DNA from: Mesobacillus sp. S13
Lineage (GTDB): Bacteria > Bacillota > Bacilli > Bacillales > Cytobacillaceae
Reading direction: 5' to 3'
Assembly: GCF_020422885.1 (NCBI RefSeq)
Contig: NZ_CP084622.1
Location: forward strand, 2,685,001 to 2,749,000
Length of the DNA: 64,000 nucleotides
This document shows positions 9,062-17,552 of the stretch, in pieces. A program made the translations under genes and the position numbers. Under the pieces are notes generated by a model. That model searched no databases. It saw only the letters and a program-made list of their open reading frames with translations, and was not told the DNA's origin. Numbering within the stretch: position 1 is the first letter of the stretch; the number at the start of each line of letters is the position of its first letter.

Positions 9062-9361
9062 TTATTTTTCATTTCTTTTGTGGCCGAGCGTTACTGTAGC
9101 GGCAAAAATCTTATTTTCTTCGTTCCGTTTATAAATGATGTTGAATCCACCTTTTTCTTCAAATGGATAACTTTTGCTAAATGTCTCACTCACCATGTTA
9201 TAAACATTTCTCCATTTACTTCAACGACATCTTTTGTAATCGTATCATCTGGCATGTGCCCCAGTAGGATTTGTTCTGCCTCTGCAGGAGTTTTCACTGG
9301 TTCTTCCAAATAGAAGACTGGTTTAATGCATTTATCAATACTATTCTGACAGACTAATTTT
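9062..9361 (-). pseudogene. Decayed coding remnant downstream of truncated ABC permease
   Basis: On the minus strand one frame reads through codons giving ...KPVFYLEEPVKTPAEA...DDTITKDVVEVNGEMFITW and stops at 9190. A second frame, opening at the same place, continues as VSETFSKSYPFEEKGGFNIIYKRNEE...TLGHKRNEK to a TAA at 9062. The two halves look like one small protein broken by a frameshift, and neither has a convincing start codon or ribosome binding site. I do not recognise the family. The overlapping plus-strand ORF at 9080..9313 is a shadow. Confidence 0.4.
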
Positions 9362-9860
9362 ACCCTTCCTCATCTTCAAATACTGGATAAGGAGTCGTTA
9401 TTGTTTCAAACCAGTCAATGAAACGGAAATGGAATAGTATGATCCATTGAAGTGATAGGATGAGGAAGAAATCTGGCAAAGAAGTTATGAAAGACGTCAA
9501 ACCTTGCCCGATACCTGTCACTGTGTTTTTTTTGCGGTAATCAAAGATTCCCTTTGCGATTCCGAGTGGAATGGCCAAAGCAAATGCCGTGATGATGATG
9601 GGAATACTCTTGTAAACATAGGTTCCTACTACAGCTTCAAAAGGCTCACCATTTGTAGTAATCCCTAATGATCCCTCCGAAGTAGCCAATAGGATCAAGT
9701 CCTGCATTTTCATGACAATCTCTTCTGGTGGATAAAGGGCATATAGTTTACCCACGAAATCAGCCAAATTCCCTGAGCCAAAATAAAAGCTAATGATCAT
9801 AAAAAGCGTTAATAGATAAATGATGGTCAGCAAATCTCGTCCGATATCTGCCCTTTTCAA
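9360..9860 (-). pseudogene. C-terminally truncated ABC transporter permease (DppB/OppB type)
   Basis: 166 residues: one N-terminal transmembrane helix, a short external loop with the family pattern LYPPEEI, and the beginning of the BPD_transp_1 domain (TYVYKSIPIIITAFALAIPLGIA, then SLPDFFLILSLQWII). Family members are about 300 residues; the last 130 or so, including the EAA loop that contacts the ATPase, are missing and the frame ends abruptly in FEDEEG. No partner permease, ATPase or binding protein lies nearby. TTG start after GGGAGG is intact, so a short product could still be made, but it cannot work as a normal permease. Confidence 0.65.
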
Positions 9861-9869
9861 CTTCTTCGC

Positions 9870-10184
9870 CTCCCTTATATTCCATATTTCAGATTATGAA
9901 GAAACCTCAGGTAGAATGTATGTATTTTTGTAAATATATGACTTTTGGATTAAGACAATATGAATATTTGAAATGCAGTTATTAATGATGTGAACGAGCT
10001 TTATGGGTGGAATTTGGAGAATTTCTTTAAAAGCAATTATTATGGGATAGGAAATGGGAACTAATGCCGCTTTTAATACGTCTATATTAATGATGGAAGG
10101 AAACGTAACGATTGGTCTGGGGTTAAAATATATTGTTTGTGGTATTTATACACCATAAGCAATTTAGCAGAAGGGGAAAGTGAT
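9870..10184. other. Intergenic region, nothing recognised
   Basis: About 315 bp between the divergent permease remnant and the PAP2 gene. Only very short ORFs without ribosome binding sites are present; no tRNA, no strong hairpin. Probably contains the PAP2 promoter, which I cannot place. Confidence 0.4.
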
Positions 10185-10829
10185 ATGAAAAATAAAAAGA
10201 GAGAATTGCCCTATTTATTATTTTTACTGGTTATGCCAATTTTAGGTTTGATTTATAAAATTTTAAATAATAATCCCAGAGAGGCAGTAATCCTTTCTAC
10301 TGAAGTGGACGGTATGATTCCTTTCCTTCCAGTCTTTATCATTCCATATATTATTTGGTACGCTTTTATTTTCGGCTACCTGGTTTATTTTTGGTATAAG
10401 GATACCCGAGTTTATATGAAGACGTTGACGTTAATTGTTGTAGGAGAATTAATCTGTTTCCTTATTTATTTCTTCTTCCAAACAACCGTACCTCGTCCAA
10501 AACTTGTCGGAGATGGAATCTTTTTAGACCTTGTAGCAATGATATATAGCCATGACCAACCATACAACGCTTTTCCAAGCATTCATGTATTGACCACGTT
10601 CGCAATCATTCTGGGGAGTATCAATATCCGTAATAAGCACTTGTTTCATTCGATCTTCGTACCCGTGATGGGATCATTGATCATCCTCTCCACCTTGTTT
10701 GTGAAACAACATTATATCCTAGATATGTTCGCATCTATGTTCTTAACCTCATTCATTTACGGAATAGTTTTTGAGTTATTTGAATTCAAAGTTTCCAAGA
10801 AGCAGGATACTGCTTATGTAAAAGATTGA
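10185..10829 (+). CDS. PAP2 superfamily membrane phosphatase
   Basis: 214 residues with six membrane helices. PAP2 signature motifs are visible: PRPKLVG (motif 1 region), PSIHVLTTF (motif 2, with the catalytic-site His) and KQHYILDMF (motif 3, nucleophilic His). These enzymes remove phosphate from lipid phosphates such as phosphatidic acid or undecaprenyl pyrophosphate on the outer face of the membrane, or transfer phospho-headgroups (inositolphosphorylceramide-synthase-like branch). ATG 10185 follows GAAGGGGAAAGTGAT; the upstream extension to 10137 has no ribosome binding site. Confidence 0.8.
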   Translation: MKNKKRELPYLLFLLVMPILGLIYKILNNNPREAVILSTEVDGMIPFLPVFIIPYIIWYAFIFGYLVYFWYKDTRVYMKTLTLIVVGELICFLIYFFFQTTVPRPKLVGDGIFLDLVAMIYSHDQPYNAFPSIHVLTTFAIILGSINIRNKHLFHSIFVPVMGSLIILSTLFVKQHYILDMFASMFLTSFIYGIVFELFEFKVSKKQDTAYVKD

Positions 10830-10850
10830 ATTATTTTTTTCAACAGAAAG

Positions 10851-10877
10851 AAAGAGCTGTGGCTGCAGCTCTTTTTT
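10851..10877 (+). terminator. Terminator after PAP2 gene
   Basis: AAAGAGCTG / CAGCTCTTT with a short loop and a run of T. Confidence 0.8.
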
Positions 10878-10970
10878 GTATCTTTAGTTATTTTTATTTG
10901 GCCATATTCGTAAACTTTTTTGTTTTTCAACCGAAAAAGTACGAAGTATTATCACTTTTTGTTATCATGT

Positions 10971-12332
10971 TCAACTTGCTTTATTCCACACCTTTTTCTG
11001 TAAAACAACAGAGATCACCCCGATAAGCATGACCACAATAAGGCTAATAAAGAAGCCCATTCGGATGCTCTTTTCCATGATCGTTCCGCTTACAGCCGCT
11101 AGAATAAGGGCAATTCCTATAAAAGAAATCAATTTACCCCATGCTTTCAATTCCAGCAATTTCAAAGCTGAAATGATAATAAAAGTCCAATTGAATAAAA
11201 TCAGGATTCCAGCGGCTGTTGTGATATACTCATAAATTTTACCCGGCAGCAGCAAGGCTGTAATGATTGAAGCAATTAATCCGACAACTGCCAGTCCTAA
11301 TGATGGAAGGGGCACTTGTTTCAACTTTTTAATTTTCTTGGAGAAGACCTTGGGAGCATCTCCATCATCAGCCAGGGTTACGAGCAAGGTGGTGACCCCA
11401 AACAACGATGCTGTCATAGTCGAGAAACCCGCGACAATGATTGCTGCGTTGAAAACATGAGGAAAAAAAGCTAAGTTATAAGATTCCAACGCTGTGACGA
11501 AAGGACTTTCTTTATGGTTAAAAGCACCGTGAGCTGCCATGACCACTGCGAGACCCAAAGCAAGTACATAGATGATGACTAGTAAGATCAGCATGATCAC
11601 ACCTGCTTTTGGTGCATCTTCTTTTTTCTTTAGACGTGTTGCCATCAGCCCGATTACTTCAATTCCTCCATAGGCATAAAAGGCATAAATCAGTGATGAC
11701 CAAAAGCCTTTAATCCCCTCAGGAAACAGTTTTTTTGGACTATTTGGCAGTATCACTTGTTTTGTTTCCAAATTAAACAGTCCAAAAAGAGCCGCGGCAG
11801 CTATTAAAATGAACATGATGATTGCTGCTGTTTTAATGATGGCCAATAGATCTTCTACCTTGTCAAATCCCTTGTTACCGGTAAATACCACACCGATTGA
11901 AAGGATGGCATAGCCAGTAGCGAAAAGCCATAATGGGATACTAGGAAACCAGAACTGGGATAAAATTGATAGCGCAGTAAGCTGACTTCCCATAATCAAA
12001 ATATTGGAGCTCCAATAATTCCAGCCGCAGCTGAATCCAGCCCACTGGCCATATGCTTTTTTTGCATAATAGCAAAATGAACCATCTTGCGGATCCTCAG
12101 CTGTCATTTTCGCTAATAAGTTATAAACGACGTATGTGCCAAAAGCTGCAAGCATGAATGATAGAACGATTGATGGGCCGGTGACTTTGATTCCAATAGC
12201 TGAACCTAGGAAGAAACCTGTCCCAATCGTACAACCAACACCAATCAGGGACAATTGCCACCATTTCAAATCTCCTTCAGTTGAACCGCCATTTCCGCAT
12301 CCAGACTTTGATGATGGCAGAAAATAATCCAT
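10971..12332 (-). CDS. APC family amino-acid permease
   Basis: 453 residues with about 12 membrane helices. The first helix region carries IGVGCTIGTGFFLGSA, the unwound Gly-rich substrate-binding segment of the amino acid-polyamine-organocation family; later helices include SSLIYAFYAYGGIEVIGLMA, the helix 6 region that contacts the amino group. Likely a proton-coupled amino-acid importer in the cytoplasmic membrane; specificity cannot be read from sequence. ATG 12332 follows GAGGAAGGGGG. A Cys/Gly/Ser-rich N-terminal tail (SSKSGCGNGGS) precedes the first helix. Confidence 0.85.
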   Translation of the reverse strand: MDYFLPSSKSGCGNGGSTEGDLKWWQLSLIGVGCTIGTGFFLGSAIGIKVTGPSIVLSFMLAAFGTYVVYNLLAKMTAEDPQDGSFCYYAKKAYGQWAGFSCGWNYWSSNILIMGSQLTALSILSQFWFPSIPLWLFATGYAILSIGVVFTGNKGFDKVEDLLAIIKTAAIIMFILIAAAALFGLFNLETKQVILPNSPKKLFPEGIKGFWSSLIYAFYAYGGIEVIGLMATRLKKKEDAPKAGVIMLILLVIIYVLALGLAVVMAAHGAFNHKESPFVTALESYNLAFFPHVFNAAIIVAGFSTMTASLFGVTTLLVTLADDGDAPKVFSKKIKKLKQVPLPSLGLAVVGLIASIITALLLPGKIYEYITTAAGILILFNWTFIIISALKLLELKAWGKLISFIGIALILAAVSGTIMEKSIRMGFFISLIVVMLIGVISVVLQKKVWNKAS

Positions 12333-12408
12333 TGCTTTACCCCCTTCCTCAACAAATATTATCATTCGAGTATCAACCGTATTTTATGTAATTTTTAATC
12401 AAGCAAGA

Positions 12409-12441
12409 AAAAAGTCGAGTCCATAAAGGATCGACTTTTTC
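12409..12441 (-). terminator. Terminator after the 12446..12793 gene
   Basis: AAAGTCGA / TCGACTTT stem with a 12-base loop followed by T residues on the minus strand. Confidence 0.7.
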
Positions 12442-12445
12442 ATTA

Positions 12446-12793
12446 TTATTTTTTGTTTTTTTCTGATTCTGAATCTTTACTCAATCCAGTCATCGTTCGA
12501 TACATCTGGGTATACATACTTCCTTGCACGATGTTTTCCAGAAAGAACTCACCGATTAGCTTTTTATACTCTTCGTCCTCGAACATTTTTTTATTTTGAA
12601 GCTCCATTTCTGCCAGCCCTTCATATGTTGAAATTAATGCATAAGTATGGTCTTCACCTGAAATTGGCGACAGGAGCTCCACCCTATGATCATATTGTTC
12701 GTTTCGGAAATTTTGGATTAATCGTAAGTTCTTGATTCCGTCTGGAAATTTATCTTGTTTCATCTCAAATGTTTGAATGACTATAACTGACAT
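12446..12793 (-). CDS. Small protein, possible dimeric alpha/beta-barrel
   Basis: 115 residues, soluble, no recognised domain with certainty. The order strand (VIVIQTFEMK), helix, strand (HRVELLSP), strand (HTYALISTYEG), helix is what one expects of ferredoxin-like dimeric alpha/beta-barrel proteins (NIPSNAP/antibiotic monooxygenase fold), but this is inference from pattern only. The C-terminus is a charged Lys/Glu tail. ATG start with AGGGGG upstream. Single gene with its own terminator. Confidence 0.55.
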   Translation of the reverse strand: MSVIVIQTFEMKQDKFPDGIKNLRLIQNFRNEQYDHRVELLSPISGEDHTYALISTYEGLAEMELQNKKMFEDEEYKKLIGEFFLENIVQGSMYTQMYRTMTGLSKDSESEKNKK

Positions 12794-12929
12794 ATCCTAT
12801 CCCCCTGTGAAATAAGCGATAAGATTAGGCTTTTCTAAAGGTCAGCAATCTATACATTTTCAAATCCGCTGTCTCCGCCTCACCAATTTACTAGTCAACT
12901 TTAATCAAGCACGAGCATAACTGTAAAAA

Positions 12930-13760
12930 CTATATTTGCTTTTCAAATAAAGTATTTCGATCATTATATTTGGTCATGAATTTTAATAAGATCAAATTCA
13001 AAATCAATATAATGAGACCTATTAATGAAAGAAAGAGGGGATTAATGATAAGAAAACCCGTTGCCTGGCCTATGAAAAGACCCATGATTGGAAGGATTAT
13101 GATCCCCCCTAGCTGCTGCGCCTCCTGAAAACCTTTTGCCCTTGCAGAAACAAACACGTTCACAAGGATTGTGAATATTGTAATCATCGGTACAACCCAA
13201 AACATCAGTGTAAGCCAATTTGCATTCGGGAAAATAAAATAACCAAACATATTATAAGTCAAGCTTACAGTGATAACTCCAAACAGGAAGAAGCTTACCC
13301 AAGTGATAATAATAGAAGGAATGAATGCTGCGAGAACTTTCCCAATGAATAATTCCTTCACAGTAATAGGTGAAAACAATAGTGTTTCCATGGTCCGTTT
13401 TTCTTTTTCACCAACAAAGCTATGAAGGGCAATCATCATTGCGTTAATGGTTGGTATAATCAAGAAGATCGAACCAAGCAGGTAATTCACTATAACAAAA
13501 ATAATTTGATGTTTCATGCTTGGCAGTGCGGCTATCAATTCCCCGCTCTCTGTACCTCTAAGCCCCTGCAAAATGTTTTCAACTAACTCAGTAAAATCCG
13601 GGGAAGTTATTGGTACATTCTTCACCAAAAGAATAAAAGCTAACGGAAAAATCACCGAAAAAATCAGCGGCAATAAAATCAGACCAAGCCATACCTGAAC
13701 GGAGCTCGTTATTCCTCTTATATCTTTAGCAGCTATAAGCCATATCAACTTTTTATTCAT
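12930..13760 (-). CDS. ABC-2 type transporter permease (NatB-like)
   Basis: 276 residues, six membrane helices. The segment GEKEKRTMETLLFSPITVKELFIGKVLAAF is the conserved intracellular part of NatB/ABC2_membrane_3 permeases. ATG 13760 follows AGGAGTGGGG and overlaps the end of the upstream ATPase gene by 8 bp, so the two are translationally coupled and form one exporter. Substrate unknown; NatAB relatives export Na+ or antimicrobial compounds. The longer in-frame extension to 13838 runs inside the ATPase gene and lacks a ribosome binding site. Confidence 0.8.
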   Translation of the reverse strand: MNKKLIWLIAAKDIRGITSSVQVWLGLILLPLIFSVIFPLAFILLVKNVPITSPDFTELVENILQGLRGTESGELIAALPSMKHQIIFVIVNYLLGSIFLIIPTINAMMIALHSFVGEKEKRTMETLLFSPITVKELFIGKVLAAFIPSIIITWVSFFLFGVITVSLTYNMFGYFIFPNANWLTLMFWVVPMITIFTILVNVFVSARAKGFQEAQQLGGIIILPIMGLFIGQATGFLIINPLFLSLIGLIILILNLILLKFMTKYNDRNTLFEKQI

Positions 13761-14664
13761 TGACCCCACTCCTGATTTTAAAATATAGTGATTCCAAATC
13801 GTTATTCTCAACCTCCACATGGTGTACCCAGAAATCACGGATGATTTTTTGGAGAAGTGGGGTTATATGTTCACTTGAAGGCAAAAGGAATTGCAATGTA
13901 TTTGTATCCTTTATTAATACCGGATACCCTCCCCATTGAGATTCAGCAGGCTGTAAATTTGTAATAACTTTCAATTTAATCTGGCTTACATATCTTTGTT
14001 GAAGTTCACTTATAGTCCCATAGTCAGTTATTTGACCGTCATTTAGAAAAAAGTACTCTTTACATACATGTTCTAGCTGATGCAAAATATGTGAACAAAG
14101 AAAAATGGTGGTTCCTTCCCGCTCATTTAAATTCTTTAGAAATTTAAGTACCAATATAATCCCCTCAGGATCCAGTCCATTCGTAGGTTCATCAAGAAAA
14201 AGAAGTTTAGGATTGTGCAAAATCGCCTTGATGATTCCCAGCCTGCGTTTCATCCCTGTACTATATGCACCTACTTTTTTATGCATATGTTCATACAGTT
14301 CAAATTCCTCCAAGAAAAGGTGGATTTTCTTTAAGTCGTAGTTTCCATAAAGTTTGGAAAAAAAAATAAGATTATCCAGCCCCGACATTTCATGATACAG
14401 GCCAGCATTTTCAGTTAAAATTCCTGTTGCCTTTCTAACTGACTCTCCCTCGTACCCTGGGTTCATGCCGAGGATTGATAACTTTCCATCTGTTGGGTTG
14501 ATTACTCCGTTCATGAGGCGGATCATAGTTGTTTTTCCAGAACCATTTGGACCAAGAAGCCCGACAATCTCTCCTTCTTTTACACTCATCGAAACGTTGC
14601 TTAGTACCACTTGATCACCGAAATGTTTTGAAACTGCGTCAAGTTCTATTACATTTTGCGGCAT
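13753..14664 (-). CDS. ABC transporter ATP-binding protein
   Basis: 303 residues. Walker A GPNGSGKTTM near residue 37, signature YSTGMKRRLGI (a variant of LSGGQ), Walker B LLFLDEPTNGLD and the H-loop histidine in CSHILHQLEH. After the 230-residue nucleotide-binding domain there is a C-terminal extension with SEL/strand pattern seen in export ATPases of the NatA/CcmA group. Powers the permease encoded immediately downstream. ATG start after GGGGG. Confidence 0.9.
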   Translation of the reverse strand: MPQNVIELDAVSKHFGDQVVLSNVSMSVKEGEIVGLLGPNGSGKTTMIRLMNGVINPTDGKLSILGMNPGYEGESVRKATGILTENAGLYHEMSGLDNLIFFSKLYGNYDLKKIHLFLEEFELYEHMHKKVGAYSTGMKRRLGIIKAILHNPKLLFLDEPTNGLDPEGIILVLKFLKNLNEREGTTIFLCSHILHQLEHVCKEYFFLNDGQITDYGTISELQQRYVSQIKLKVITNLQPAESQWGGYPVLIKDTNTLQFLLPSSEHITPLLQKIIRDFWVHHVEVENNDLESLYFKIRSGVNE

Positions 14665-14811
14665 TCTGCTACCCCCTGTTTGCTAACCGTTTTTCATAAG
14701 ACGGCCAATGATTAAAAATCGTTCAATAAAGTTTGAGATGTAGAAGACGTGTGGACCGTTGTACTTTAGCCTGCTTCCAAAACACGCACCACTAAATAAT
14801 GTAAAAAGGAC

Positions 14812-14836
14812 CAGTATCCACGACTGGTCCTTTCAT
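14812..14836 (-). terminator. Terminator of the ytrEF-like pair
   Basis: AAGGACCAGT / ACTGGTCCTT with a 7-base loop and T tract on the minus strand, directly after the FtsX-like permease gene. Confidence 0.8.
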
Positions 14837-14847
14837 TCTATAGATCC

Positions 14848-16194
14848 TTATACTTCCCGTCTCATTGCCTGCAGAACATCTACTTTAGTGGCCCGCTGTG
14901 CAGGACGAAGGCCAGAAAGGATGGTGACAAGGTAACAGATGATAAAGCTGATCAGTGGCAAAGTATATGGAATGTAGCTGAATACCAATCCTTCCGGCGG
15001 TTCTTCACCGAAAGCCTGCTTAATGATCAGCGGCAGACCAAAGTTAACGATGAAACTAATCGCATAAGCGACAAGTGTTCCGATCGCTGCACCGATCAAT
15101 CCGATATAACTGCTTTCGAGCAGGAAGATCTTTTTGATTGTCTTAGGGTTAGCTCCAATGGCTTTCATGATACCGATGTCAGGTGCTCTTTCAGTAACGG
15201 CCATGGTCATTGTGTTATAGATACCGATTGATGCAATAATGATGGCAATAGTGCCGATAAAAATCAACCCTGCTTTAACGATTGTGAACATGACATTGAC
15301 ATCTTTAAGCTCATTAATGACCGAATAGGACGGATAATTCTTTTCTTTTAATTGTGCCGTAATGTCTTTTACTGATTCCATATCTTTTGCGTAAACATTT
15401 ACTTGATCATACTGGTCAGCAGGGATAGCTGGCAGCTCCATGTCCGGATTGTTAGGATCTTTCATCATTCCTCTTGGTGTACCTGTAAACTCCTCGACTT
15501 GCTTTAGTACTCCTTCGGAAACAAACACTACATTATCATAAATCCATTCCTTTGTCGGTTTCTTGCGAATTCCGACAACCGTTACTTCCAAAGGCTTTTT
15601 CACCTCTTTGCCACCTTCGAACTTGATAACTTCCATGCTGATTTTCTTGCCGACCAACTCGCCTTTATAACGGAACTTTTCTTTTATTTGTCCCTTTTCA
15701 TTGTAAAGTTCCTCAGTTACCTCTTTATTTGGGCGTAGATCCTGGAAGAAGTGGAACCCAACGACCACTTCATTCTCTGCTTTGGGAAGCCTGCCATCAG
15801 AAAGTTCAAGTCCTGCTTTTGTTTCAGAAGGCATATGAGCCACTACTGCCTGGGCATTTGTCTGGTGTTGGTCTACTTCAAACCTGTAATTCTGCAGGTT
15901 TTTCCTTCTTGTCACAGCCTTGACATCCTTTATTTCTTCAAAGTATGAAATATCCTCATTCGTCAGCTGTCTGAATCCTTTATTCGGCTCTTCTTTTCCG
16001 GGAACTTCAATCTCTGTGACGATCCTTCTCTCCAGCGTTTCCTTAACGATTGATTTATGAAGTCCAAACCCCACAGAAGCTAGTACAATCAGGAATGCTA
16101 CACTCATAGCCGTCGCTAGTATTGTCATAAACAACCTAGTACGGTTTTTTTTCATATTCTGCCTGACGAATTTAAATTGGTCTTTAAGCCTCAT
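14848..16194 (-). CDS. ytrF: FtsX/MacB-like ABC transporter permease (YtrF-like)
   Basis: 448 residues with the MacB layout: one N-terminal helix (about 25-47), a roughly 230-residue extracytoplasmic MacB-PCD-like domain, then three helices of the FtsX domain (about 310-435) containing RAPDIGIMKAIGANPKTI and the final RPAQRATKVDVLQAMRRE signature. Such permeases do not carry a substrate through the membrane but transmit ATPase motion to the outer face. Two ATGs follow GAGGAGGTAT; the one at 16194 has the right nine-base spacing. It overlaps the ATPase gene by 11 bp. Position and partner match YtrF of the B. subtilis ytr operon. Confidence 0.75.
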   Translation of the reverse strand: MRLKDQFKFVRQNMKKNRTRLFMTILATAMSVAFLIVLASVGFGLHKSIVKETLERRIVTEIEVPGKEEPNKGFRQLTNEDISYFEEIKDVKAVTRRKNLQNYRFEVDQHQTNAQAVVAHMPSETKAGLELSDGRLPKAENEVVVGFHFFQDLRPNKEVTEELYNEKGQIKEKFRYKGELVGKKISMEVIKFEGGKEVKKPLEVTVVGIRKKPTKEWIYDNVVFVSEGVLKQVEEFTGTPRGMMKDPNNPDMELPAIPADQYDQVNVYAKDMESVKDITAQLKEKNYPSYSVINELKDVNVMFTIVKAGLIFIGTIAIIIASIGIYNTMTMAVTERAPDIGIMKAIGANPKTIKKIFLLESSYIGLIGAAIGTLVAYAISFIVNFGLPLIIKQAFGEEPPEGLVFSYIPYTLPLISFIICYLVTILSGLRPAQRATKVDVLQAMRREV

Positions 16195-16882
16195 TTGCAT
16201 ATACCTCCTCAACAACTTTTCCATCTCTTAATTCAATGGTACGATGGCCAATTTGGGCAACCTTATCATCATGGGTAATGATTAAAAATGTGATGCCAAG
16301 CTCTCGGTTCAATTTGATGATAAACTTAAGCAGATCTTCTTCTGTTTCCGAGTCTAGACTGCCAGTTGGTTCATCAGCAAGGATGATTGGCGGATTGACT
16401 ATAAGTGCGCGGGCAATGCTCACCCTTTGCTGCTGACCGCCGGAAAGCTCACCTGGATAATGATCTTGATAGTCTGATAATCCCACCATTTCAAGGATTT
16501 CATTAGTGCGAATTTTCCTCTCTTCCTCTTTGATCCCCTTGAGGATTAGAGGCAGTTCAACATTCTGATAGGCAGTCATGCTTGGAATTAGCTGAAAGCT
16601 TTGAAATATGAAGCCGAGATGCTCAATCCGGAAATCTGCAAATTTCGTTTCATTTAAAGAGGATGTTTTCACTCCATTAATGATGATTTCTCCCTCTTTT
16701 GGTCTAATAAAACCGCTGACAAGGTTAAGAAGCGTTGATTTGCCTGATCCACTCCTTCCAACAATCGTCACTATTTCACCATTGTTCACCTGAAAAGAAA
16801 CATTCTTCAAGACCGGGATGACCGTTTCCTTCCCTTTCTTTCCTATTTTAAAATCGTGGCTTAAGTTGCTGATTGATATCAT
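16184..16882 (-). CDS. ytrE: LolD/MacB-type ABC ATPase (YtrE-like)
   Basis: 232 residues, single nucleotide-binding domain. Walker A GRSGSGKSTLL, Q-loop FQSFQLIPSMTAYQNVELPL (the MacB/LolD hallmark), signature LSGGQQQRVSIARAL, Walker B IILADEPTGSLD and H-loop ITHDDKVA. Partners the FtsX-like permease with which it overlaps. ATG 16882 follows AGAGGTG; the extension to 16936 has no ribosome binding site. A terminator separates it from the sigma-factor gene, so ytrEF probably has its own promoter. Confidence 0.85.
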   Translation of the reverse strand: MISISNLSHDFKIGKKGKETVIPVLKNVSFQVNNGEIVTIVGRSGSGKSTLLNLVSGFIRPKEGEIIINGVKTSSLNETKFADFRIEHLGFIFQSFQLIPSMTAYQNVELPLILKGIKEEERKIRTNEILEMVGLSDYQDHYPGELSGGQQQRVSIARALIVNPPIILADEPTGSLDSETEEDLLKFIIKLNRELGITFLIITHDDKVAQIGHRTIELRDGKVVEEVYANEA

Positions 16883-16943
16883 ATGACACACCTCTTTTTC
16901 AAAATTTTTGAATAAATTATATTTTTTCCCAACCATTAAGCCG

Positions 16944-16972
16944 AAAAAAATAGGCGATTGAACAATCGCCCG
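16944..16972 (-). terminator. Terminator after sigma-factor gene
   Basis: GGCGATTG-TT-CAATCGCC followed by TATTTTTT on the minus strand. Confidence 0.8.
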
Positions 16973-16982
16973 TATTTTACTA

Positions 16983-17504
16983 TTAGGCTGGGTATTTTTC
17001 TGACATAACTTTTTTCAATTGTTTCCGAGCTCTATGAAGCCGAGTTTTGACTGTGCCTGACTTTATATTCAGCTTGCAGGCAATTTCATCTTCTTTTAAA
17101 CCGTATTGGAATCTTAATACCAATACTTGCTGATACTCATTCGTCAACAAATACAGCATATGCTGGATTTCTTCTTTGAAAAGAATGATTTCGACTTCCT
17201 TTTCAAGCGATTGCTCGGTATCATGATCGCTGAAAATTTGCTCCATGATGGACTGGTCAGATGGAAGCCATTTTCTTCTTTTTTCTGCCCGCAAATAATC
17301 AATGGCCGTTCTTGCTGCGATGGCTGCTAACCATGAACCGATTTTATTCGTATCTACGATTGTATCTGCCTTTTTATATGCTTTTATAAAAGTCTCCTGG
17401 ACAACATCTTCTGCCAGATGCCTGTCTTTTGTGATACTGAAAGCAATTTGACACAGCTTCTTTCCATGTATTCTATAAAGCTCGTCAAAATCAAGAATAG
17501 CCAT
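16983..17504 (-). CDS. ECF-type RNA polymerase sigma factor
   Basis: 173 residues. Region 2 (about 15-80) contains DRHLAEDVVQETFIKAYKK and the helix recognising the -10 element (WLAAIAARTAIDYLRAEKRR); region 4 (about 115-165) contains YQQVLVLRFQYGLKEDEIACKLNIKSGTVKTRLHRARKQLK. Directs polymerase to a specialised set of promoters. ATG 17504 follows AAGGGGG at six bases. No anti-sigma gene (zinc-binding or membrane) is recognisable next to it; the preceding 655-residue membrane protein, which has a large soluble C-terminal half, is the only candidate partner in the operon. Confidence 0.85.
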   Translation of the reverse strand: MAILDFDELYRIHGKKLCQIAFSITKDRHLAEDVVQETFIKAYKKADTIVDTNKIGSWLAAIAARTAIDYLRAEKRRKWLPSDQSIMEQIFSDHDTEQSLEKEVEIILFKEEIQHMLYLLTNEYQQVLVLRFQYGLKEDEIACKLNIKSGTVKTRLHRARKQLKKVMSEKYPA

Positions 17505-17552
17505 ACCCATCCCCCTTGCTTTTGCAAGCACCAATTGCTTACAACTCTTTTT

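Noticed and set aside
9080..9313. 77-codon plus-strand ORF
   Set aside because: Complement of the decayed minus-strand remnant, without start signals.
10826..11026. 66-codon plus-strand ORF after the PAP2 gene
   Set aside because: Runs through the terminator hairpin and into the opposite-strand permease gene; no ribosome binding site.
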